Assembly: GCA_009767595.1 (NCBI GenBank)
Contig: VSDK01012980.1
Span: 292,373-356,372, forward strand
Direction of reading: 5' to 3'
From: Symbiodinium kawagutii
Lineage: Eukaryota > Sar > Dinophyceae > Suessiales > Symbiodiniaceae
Length of the DNA: 64,000 bases
Part shown: piece by piece, positions 55,964 through 64,000 of the stretch
Numbering within the stretch: position 1 is the stretch's first letter
Layout of the letters: each line of letters starts with the position of its first letter
Translations under genes and position numbers: made by a program
The notes under the pieces: model-generated
Seen by the model: the letters and a program-made list of their open reading frames with translations, nothing else
Database searches by the model: none
Told to the model about the DNA's origin: nothing

Positions 55964-57433
55964 GTGAGTTGCTGTGCATCGGGGAACTGGTGACAACAAT
56001 GGGGCTTGGGGTGTGCCTTTGGCTACTGAAATTCTTGGTCCAGCACCTCACTCAAGGCGTAAAATCTCTTTGTCCTTTTTGTTCGCGCATGTGTTCCTTC
56101 GCTGTCGGAGGTCCGGAATTTTTGAATACCATTTGCCATTAGCATCACAAATTTGAAGGATTATGAAGGATTGATGAAAGGTTGGAAGGTACATGAAAGT
56201 GCAAGCACTCCTAGCTAGGCTACGGCTACAGCCTATCAGCAGAATCAAAGCAGCAGCAGCCTACAGCAGTACTTGCGAGAGCTGTCCTGTCGCAAGGGAG
56301 CCCCCGAACCAGGCCTCACAATGAGGTTTGTCTTTGGCATCAAGTGATACCTATCTCCTTATTCTCATTTGCACGGGGGCAAGGGTCACACTCAGATACT
56401 CCGGTCCCGTGGAGAAAGGGGCCCGCACCCCCAAGTATATAAGAGAGCGGCTGTATGTACAGTACCGCCAAGAAACTAAGCCAAGAACCCTGGCCATTGT
56501 ATTGAAGATGGTTTGCGGATGCTGTTTTCTTTTTATTTAGTCATTATCTTAGATCAGGGTTTCTCCAAAAGTGTGTGTGTGTGTGGGTGTGGTTTGTGTT
56601 GGTGGGCTGGCAAATGTGGCATGCGCAGGTTTCGTCGATGTTCTTAATTTGGTTTTATTCCCAGCAGCCTCCTTGCAAATTTCCTTCACAGGGATACGAG
56701 AGACCAAAAGAAACCAAAAGGTCATTCTTTGCCGCTGGAAATGCAATCCATGACACGTAAGTGGATTAACTTGTTTAAAGCTTCCATTTGGACTTGTTAA
56801 GCCACTTGCACCGCTTCCATGGACAGGTCGGACTACTGGCCTCTCAAAATGTGGGCACTGACTGTGTTTCTTGGCACTTGTCGCTGCGCAGTTGGAGCCT
56901 TTGTTGGAATTTCCTGGTTGCATCAGATGGTTCGACCAGCACCCACTGCCTTTCCACTGCCTTTCTACCATTTGTTCTTTGTCTCGATCCAGGGATCTCG
57001 TCATTTGATGTGTATTTGTTCAACTTCAATCCATGTTGCACGCACCTCCCTACCTTTTCTCACAGGTGACGGGCATGGTGCCTCGAGTTCTCTTTGTGCA
57101 GGTCTATCACTTCGCCATTACCTTTTCATGTCATGTACCGTTTGTATCGTTGATCGGCTTTTTGGGATGTGTTTTATCTACATGCCGTACATCGTATACT
57201 GCATATCTACTAGTATTGTGCTGTACTGTGTTCTACTGCACCTACTTCCGCAGCTGCTTATTCACAATTTAAGTACAGGGTGTGGGTGTTTGCTTCTTGG
57301 CCAGAATACTTTTTGCCTGCATTTTATGTAGGTGCCAGACTTTGAGACTTTTTGGTTTTTGCTTCATTAATGTTTTCTTCTTTGCTTTCTTTGACTTTTA
57401 TCTACGCATGCACCACGCACCCGGGTATCTATG

Positions 57434-57658
57434 TCACATATTGTCACATATGTAACCACACCCGTTGGCACCAGTTGGCAATCTTTCGAGGTCTTTACCG
57501 GCCCTGATCAATTCAAGACAAAGGCCTTCCCAAAACCATCCAAAACGAAATCTACATTCTTTGATCCCAGTGGAATAGGTTGTGCCATGGCCTTGCCCCA
57601 AGATTTGCAGATTTACCCCGCACTCATGGTCAGATCGCCCGCCATTTCGTGGAAGTGA
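57434..57658 (+). CDS. Possible terminal exon
   Basis: Reads VTTPVGTSWQSFEVFTGP, then DQFKTKAFPKPSKTKSTF, then FDPSGIGCAMALPQDLQIYP, then ALMVRSPAISWK and TGA. Long coding-like frame to a stop. May close the membrane/beta-trefoil gene. Confidence 0.5.
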   Translation, partial: SHIVTYVTTPVGTSWQSFEVFTGPDQFKTKAFPKPSKTKSTFFDPSGIGCAMALPQDLQIYPALMVRSPAISWK

Positions 57659-59535
57659 TTTGCATTTGTTTTCCTGAGCAAACGGCACTGCATAATCACG
57701 GAAACCAACACGTCCGTACATACACATGATATCCTTACATATATGCACTATGACTATGTCCTTAAACCAATGTCCAAATTTACATGCGCATATTTGGCAC
57801 ACCCTTACATAAAAGCGCTCTGTGCATCTCTTTGCATCTAGGCCGGTCCATCTCGTGCCACGAGCCACCATATTCAACAACATGCGCATGCTCGCACGCA
57901 TTCCATAGTGAAAAATGCCAAATGCATCAAAGAAGATACTTACACAGCACATTTACAGACGTACCAGTGCCTGAGATGGCACTTGTTTTATGTGCATATC
58001 ATGTATACATGGTTGCTATGACTGTTGGATGATGGAATGGCGCGCAATCCGCTGAATTTTGAATGGACGTTATTCACCCCGTTCCCCGGGCACCTTTCCC
58101 CACATGGAAAAATGGTGCTTTGAGCAACGCACACCTGATTTCTGACACCAGCTGTGGAGTCTGGAAGTGAAAATGTATCAATAAGGTTTGGAAAAGCAGG
58201 CTAAACCACCTTTTTTACCTAAGTTGTACGTCAACCTATTCGTCGCCAAAGTTAGCAAGTTTCTTTTGGATGAGTTCTGCCGAGCAAACACATGGACGCC
58301 CCATTTCAAGCACTGGAGTGTTTCAAACAACAGTGAAGAGGCAGCTTAGGGCGTTTCATTTTCATAGTTTAGCGGAATATTCAAGGCCAAAAGATAATCT
58401 TTGTTTGTGGTCATGAACAGAGTGACGCATTCCCTTCGGGTTTTGAAGGTGTGTTTCACAGAGGTTGGACAGCCTTCCAGAATTTTGAAGACAATCGAGT
58501 TGGATGACAGAGTATAGTGATCACTAAATTCGGGCTGACTCCTTCACGGCTAGATTGGCATACAGCGCTGAGGGTGGGCATTGCAGCACTTTCTTTCAAC
58601 ATTTTTGGGAAGAGGCGCGTGGTTTGGGCGCGCGGATGGGCCTGCACTTTGTGCTTTCCTAGCAAGTACTAAAAGTTTGCTTGCTGTTGCTGGCACGAAG
58701 CCCATCTCGAATAAGACCTGCAGAGCCCTTCATCGTTTCCCCTTGCGAGGCCCACAAAATCCAAGCCAGAGTTTCACCACCACATGTACAAGATGCAGGC
58801 CGCAGCAATACCGAAATGCAGACGAGGTAGCAACGCTGGCAGGCAGTAAAGGTTGCTGCTTCCATATTCCAGCACTTGTATAACACCCATGTTCGAAAGT
58901 CAGCAGATTCAAGGGGATGCGGCATGTCGCGCAGTTGTGATTGTTGGTCCGGCTCACACTGCTTGAAACTCTGCAAAAGGATGCAAAAGGATTGTCATTG
59001 CACCTAGCTTCGTTCATACATGTAACTCCAATCTTACCGACGACACTGTGTTATTTTGTTTTCTTTTACACTGGTTTACCTTCTATGTCCAGCTGGAGCT
59101 GTTGAGGATTTGTTGTCTCAGACATTGGTTACGAAGACTTGTTTTTGAAGTAGTCACAATGTCAGCAATCCATAGCAATACAGTGTAACAGAAACGAATG
59201 GCGCCCTGAAATTGGCTAGAGACAGCATGAGACAGCACCCGAAGGGCATGTTCTGTGAGAATCAGAGCAACATGTCACCCCATTGGATTTGTTGATGTTT
59301 GTTGATTTTGTTGCCTGCACGCCAAGTTCGAAGAGCCGCCTCGGTTTCTGATAGATAATCATAATGGAATATATCATGATATACTTTCGTTGTATGTCTG
59401 TAATATTGCTGCCTCGGTCCGTCACGGACTTGACTGTGCTTTTCTAAAGCTTGTGAGTAGATGTGATGCTACATGACTCTGAACAGAAATCCGGATGTTT
59501 AGTAAATTTCCGATTTTAGCATTGATTGCTTTCAG

Positions 59536-59672
59536 GTTTGTGGGAAGAGTGCAGTTTCACGTGTCAAGGATGTACAGCATTCTTTTCTTCCGAAGTCACT
59601 TGGAAGGACAATGGTTCCGTACATCAAGTAATTCGAGTAGAATGTCCTGGTGTTCGGCACGAAGACATTGAG
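59536..59672 (+). CDS. Hsp20/CS-like cassette, exon 1
   Basis: Acceptor TGCTTTCAG. Reads LWEECSFTCQGCTAFFSS, then EVTWKDNGSVHQVIRVEC, then PGVRHEDIE. The V-x-W...V-I-R-V-E-C-P-G-V-x-x-E-D-I pattern is the beta2-beta3 region of Hsp20/p23 (CS) folds. A GC donor (GCGCCA) at 59673 ends it in phase 0; the next exon resumes with VKLIPNGCDVVLHRR, the expected following strand. Chaperone function is inferred only. Confidence 0.7.
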
Positions 59673-60382
59673 GCGCCAAACTCAATGGCTAGATGCCGCG
59701 TTAGGCTTGGAGGCAAACTACTAAGTTTTCACTGTAACTCTTTGAGGATTAAAATCACTTTGCTTTGAATGACTGTGCAGAAGCTGCCTCAGCCATCAGA
59801 AAAGGTGTTCATTCTTTGTATTTGGGACAGCGCTGTGTAAGCACAAATGAACAAAGCGTCAGTGGTATGTAATAGAATTTGCATGGGCAAGCAATTAGAT
59901 CTTGCCAGATTGCGCTAGTTTGACCAGCTGGGCAAAATTTAATAGTTATATAATATATAGTCATTCAGGAAGAGCGTTGCCTTGCAAATGCATAAGTACG
60001 CGTGATGCACGCATAATTTTGTGGATGGATGGCTTCCATATATGTACCAGCATGATGGTAGGATTGGCACAGGCATAGCGTGCTGCATGCAGTGCATGAA
60101 CGTTTGTGCAAATTCTTGTGCCCAGAGTATTTTGAGATTTTTTGAGCGCAACAAAGAACTTGCTTTTTTGTGCATTGGCTTGCACCTGCAAAAGGCCTGT
60201 TGGCTCATTCTTTCCACAACTTGTCCTTTGGATTTGGTGCTTTTGGTTGCTTTAGAGCCCAGAGTCCTGGGCAAAACCTGGGTGCCGAAAGAAAAACGGA
60301 AATACAGTGGAACACATGCTTCAGCATGTTTTGCCTCATATTTGCTCATGTCTCAGCCTGGCGCAGTCCTCTAAGCATCCAG

Positions 60383-60437
60383 GTCAAGCTGATCCCAAAT
60401 GGTTGTGACGTGGTTCTACATCGTCGTCCGCTACCAG
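60383..60437 (+). CDS. Hsp20/CS-like cassette, exon 2
   Basis: Acceptor AGCATCCAG. Reads VKLIPNGCDVVLHRRPLP, completing the strand pair after HEDIE of the previous exon (beta3-beta4 of the CS fold). Donor GTTTAC possible. Without it the frame continues GLQAGNSLFHQVDITSYD to TAA at 60512. Confidence 0.65.
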
Positions 60438-60945
60438 GTTTACAGGCGGGAAACTCATTATTTCACCAGGTTGACATAACCAGCTATGACCTGTGGATAT
60501 CGAAGCAGATGTAAAGGCAGAATGGTTCCTCAAAGTTGACGAGCTGTTTGCCCGTGCAGCAACAAATCTAGTGTTCTCTAGCGGAAGTTGAATGGGCTAG
60601 GGATGATGATGGACACAGAGAGAGGGAGAGAGAGAATTAATGGGCCAAGGATTTTGCTCAAAATTGCCGAGTGCTTTGGTGCATCCACATGGTTGAAAAC
60701 TACAAGTTTTGCATGCCTTTGCGCATGTAGCTGCGGACTTTGCAATGGTATTTGTGGCATGCATTATGAAAGCAAGCGAAGCAACATGTGCCATGTGCCC
60801 ACTGTATGTGATAGAAAAAGGACAGCACAATATCGTGAATGTGTTTGGAACAATTGAGATCTTGTTGGGTTTGCTGGGTTGGTGGGTTGTTCGTTCCTTG
60901 TCTCTTGTGACGCTGTGTGCTTTTTACATGTGCATGCATATATAT

Positions 60946-60977
60946 ATATATCTATCTATCTATCTATCTATCTATCG

Positions 60978-61016
<39 letters not shown>

Positions 61017-61053
61017 CATCCATCCATCCATCTATCTATCTATTAACCTATTA

Positions 61054-61107
<54 letters not shown>

Positions 61108-61220
61108 TAATCTATCTATCTATCTGTCTATCTATCTATCGATCTATCTATCTATATCTATTAACCTATTAATCTATCTGTCTATCTATCGATCTATCTA
61201 TCTATCTATCTATCTATCCA
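60946..61220. repeat. (TATC)n tetranucleotide array, ~275 bp
   Basis: CTATCTATC units with ATTAACC/ATTAATC and CCATC interruptions. The interruption block TATTAACCTATTAATC occurs at 61042 and 61158. Confidence 0.97.
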
Positions 61221-61559
61221 TTTATCTGCATTTATTTTTCTGTTTATTTATATATATATATATATGTATATGCAAATATATTTGTATATTTAGAGATTTG
61301 TGTATTTATATATAGATAGATGTGTGTGTGTGTATTTTTCTTGAAAATTTACATGTCAGTATAAATGTGTACGTATATGTAGACATTTATTTACATCTAT
61401 TTCCACAAATATGTATTTATAGTTTTTTCTCACATATATTTTTGTATTTTGAAATATTCTATCTATGTTTTTTTGGTGTGTGTGATCTGAAATCGGCGTT
61501 CCTAAACCCTCCCTCACCCACCCCCTCCTCCCCCAACCCCATTTCCACGCTATCTGCAG

Positions 61560-61700
61560 AATTTTGGAGCTTGACTGTCGAATTGGCACGCCGTTTGCAA
61601 CATTGGGGAGCTATACCACTTACCGAAAGAAGTTTGGAAGTCCAAACGTCCGACACATTGAAAGCTGCTGCAGTCAGTCACTGGGTCAGATCAATGAGAT
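61560..61700 (+). CDS. Possible exon, unknown
   Basis: After a C-rich stretch and TCTGCAG the frame reads FWSLTVELARRLQHWGAI, then PLTERSLEVQTSDTLKAA. No family; a second frame is open. Confidence 0.3.
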
Positions 61701-61917
61701 AGTTCCGGGGTGGAAAATGAGCGGGTAGAAAACGCACGAGATGCTAGGTCAGAAGGTCGGGTCCGTAAAGCAGCGGGTGCGAAGGTCGCTCGGGACACTG
61801 ATCGGCAAAAAGTGCACCTCGCCTAGGCGAAGAGCACATTTGGAACTGAAAATCTTAAAAAACTGATCAAAGGAAGTTTCAGTACGAAGCGCGGAACTTC
61901 CGTGTTACGAAGATGTG

Positions 61918-62320
61918 AAATCAATTACATCTCAAATCAATTACTACATTTCAAATCAGTTACATCTCCACTCAATTACATTTGCAACCAATTACATATC
62001 CAATCAGTTTCATCTCAAAACAACTACATCTCCAAGCAATTACATTTCCAAGCAATTACATCTCCAATCAGCTACACCTCCAATCAATGACATCTCCAAT
62101 CCATTACACCTCCAATCATTTACATCTCCAACCAATTACACCTCCAATCAATTACATCTCAAAACAATTACACCTCAAATCAATTACATCACACATCAGT
62201 TACAGCTCCAATCAATCACATCTCGCATCAATTACATCACAAATCAAATACATCTCCAAACAATTACATCACGAAGCAATTACATCACAGTTCAATTACA
62301 GCACCAATCAATTACCTCCA
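61918..62320. repeat. 16-bp tandem repeat, about 25 copies
   Basis: Consensus ATCAATTACATCTCCA with a strict 16-bp period and roughly 10-25 percent divergence between units. Asn/Tyr/His-rich ORFs in it are by-products. Confidence 0.95.
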
Positions 62321-62455
62321 TGGCAGGGCTGTTTCAGGTGATGTTGGTGAAGTGTTGGATCGTGTCTGTGTGTGGCAGGCGTGCTATTTTGAGCATGTTG
62401 ATGATATTACAAGTTGGTAATATGGAGGAAGTCTCGCACGAAATGCGTTTTTGAT
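62321..62455. repeat. Outlying copy of the ~100-bp minisatellite plus its 3' flank
   Basis: CATGGCAGGGCTGTTTCAGG through GTGTGGCAGGCGTG to GAAATGCGTTTTTGA matches the end of the 62677-63370 array, including non-repeated flank (GAGCATGTTGATGAT versus GAGCACGTTGATGAT). Confidence 0.85.
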
Positions 62456-62676
62456 CAGTAGATTTCTCACGAAACCATTGCCGAAACCATGCTTTTTGTT
62501 AGTTAAAAGCATGCTGCACTTGATCGCGAAAATTGCCTTGCCGATCGGACGGGTGCGAGACGGTCTCCGTTTGCTCTGGGTTTAGCTCGGATCTGGTTCG
62601 GATTTAATTCGGGCTTGTTTCCTGTGACTTTTGCTAAAAAAATGAACATGCTGAAATTCATATGTTCATTTTGTGC

Positions 62677-63371
62677 GGCAGGCGTGGCATTCTGCGCATA
62701 TGGAGCTGCTTTGGGATCGCTTTCCGCAATGGCAGGGCTGTTTCAGGTGATGCTGGTGAAGTGTTGGATTTGACTCAGTGTGGCAGGCGTGGCATGTGGT
62801 GCATATGGAGCTGCTCTGGGATCCTTATCCGCAATGGCAGGGCTGTTTCATCGCCAGTGTTGGATCTTGACTTTGTGGGGCAGGCGTGGCATTTGGTGCG
62901 TATGGAGCTGCTTTTGGATCGCTTTCGCAATGGCAGGCCTGTTTCAAGTGATGTTGGTGAAGTGTTGGATCTTGATTGGCAGGCGTGGCACTTGGTACCT
63001 ATGGAGCTGCTCTGGGATGGCTTTCTGCAATGGCAGGGCTGTTTCAGGCGATGTTGGCGACGTGTTGGATCTTGATTGGCTTTGTGTGGCAGGCGTGGCA
63101 CTTGGTGCGTATTTGGATGTCTCTTCTGCAATGGCAGGGCTGTTTCAGGCGATGTTGGCGACGTGTTGGATCTTGACTTTGTGTGGCAGGCCGGGCAGTT
63201 GGTGCGTATGGAGTTGCTTTGGGATCGCTTTGCGCAATGGCAGGGCTGTTTCAAGTGATGTTGGTGAAGTGTTGGATCTTGACTTTGTGTGGCAGGCGTG
63301 GTACTTTGAGCACGTTGATGATCTTACAAGTATGAAAAACGGAGCGAGTCTCACGCAAAATGCGTTTTTGA
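62677..63371. repeat. ~100-bp minisatellite, seven units
   Basis: GGCAGGCGTGG-type starts at 62677, 62782, 62879, 62978, 63088, 63185 and 63291 (spacing 97-110 bp). Each unit carries TATGGAGCTGCTTTGGGATCG-like, GCAATGGCAGGGCTGTTTCA and GATGTTGGTGAAGTGTTGGA words. Long ORFs on both strands result from the repeat. Confidence 0.93.
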
Positions 63372-64000
63372 ATTCCCGTTTCAATAAGTTGTACAGAATG
63401 GGATAGGTCGGGCGTCTGACAAATTGGCTTCCCAAGGCCATTTTGTAGACAAAAGTGAGGGCTGGACTTGCCATGATGTGAAATCTTTCGTAACTTTGCC
63501 TGCTTTCCCCGGGGAATCTTGTCGTAATTGACTTTGGGGAGGAGATAAATCTTGCCATTTTGTGAGGTGCAATGCGGATTCATCTTGCGGCGTCTCCCCG
63601 AGAGATCTGGGACTGGGTGTGATTAAGAGCTAGATAGGGTGACCATTTTGTATCCTGATTATATTGTGCTCGAGCTGTGCGCCAGCCGACGGGCCTGCAG
63701 CCATTTTGGTTCTTTTTGCCCGTGCTTGCCTGTACCATTTTGAACATGTTTTGTGGCGCATGGTTACTCATGATATCGTGTCTTCTTGTTGGATCTTGTT
63801 GGTGTTGGCTTATGTTTGGTTTTGTTGACTCTGTTGGCTGTGGCGCGAAACCGACCGAAGTCCGCGAGTGTTGGTTACGTTGGACGTTGCTGACATCCAA
63901 GCATCTCAATACCATCCAGGATTATCCAGGACATACCGTGATCGCCAGGGTCACGTCAAAAAGTGCGACAATTGGCAGCCATGTTGTGCAGATGGGTTTG
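63372..64000. other. No gene recognised
   Basis: No supported exon. ATGTTTTGTGGCG-like and CATCCAGGATTATCCAGGA words are weakly repeated. Confidence 0.4.

Noticed and set aside
56819..57331. 170-codon hydrophobic ORF suggestive of a transporter fragment
   Set aside because: No conserved motif; two other frames are equally open at 56830-57000, and the TTT/CTT-rich composition explains the hydrophobicity.
61918..62320. CRISPR-like array
   Set aside because: Units follow each other without spacers, the period is 16 bp, and the context is eukaryotic.
62775..63406. 159-208-codon ORFs on both strands
   Set aside because: They run through the ~100-bp minisatellite and repeat with it.

Overview
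The window looks like nuclear DNA of a dinoflagellate, most likely a Symbiodiniaceae-type genome. This is inferred from four things seen in the sequence. Coding evidence comes as short exons (about 50-320 bp) scattered through long, repeat-rich introns. All exons that can be supported lie on the + strand. Many exon joins only work with GC-AG or GA-AG introns beside GT-AG ones. One exon pair encodes an Hsp20-like cassette of a style I associate with dinoflagellate gene models. No rRNA, tRNA, transposase, plasmid or phage gene, or CRISPR array was recognised. Exon borders are hand-made predictions from reading frame, splice motifs and phase. No transcript or database was available.

Layout. 1-1850: 40-bp repeats, then a 12-bp-based array with a 120-bp higher-order unit. 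1850-7400: mostly non-coding, with an AAGC microsatellite, a degenerate CCCTAAA (telomere-like) tract at 4352-4790 and a 500-bp pyrimidine tract. 7450-9694: four exons for the N-terminal membrane part of an EXS (XPR1/SYG1/PHO1-type phosphate exporter) domain. 10185-23442: a long chain of small exons, many joining in phase, for a protein with some twenty EF-hand-like motifs, about one motif per exon. 24604-30500: the remaining EXS exons in the correct family order (FAD motif, RRYIDTK motif, NLGKY, WDxxxDW with a 1-base frameshift, final helix). The EF-hand block therefore sits exactly between the two parts of one EXS domain.

30.5-38.2 kb holds exons of an unrecognised protein with a clear terminal exon ending at 38162. 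39.6-49 kb holds a small signal-anchor ORF, two EF-hand exons, C2-like exons and further unassigned exons. 49.3-57.7 kb holds exons of a membrane-anchored protein with beta-trefoil-like (ricin/AbfB-like) segments. 59.5-60.5 kb holds an Hsp20/CS-like cassette in two exons joined by a GC-AG intron. 60.9-63.4 kb is tandem repeat: a TATC array, a 16-bp array and a ~100-bp minisatellite.

How the genes work together: EXS (phosphate or anion export), EF-hand and C2 modules suggest calcium- and phosphate-related membrane functions, but this is inference from domain content. No operon-like logic applies. One-direction gene order with trans-splicing is the expected dinoflagellate organisation.
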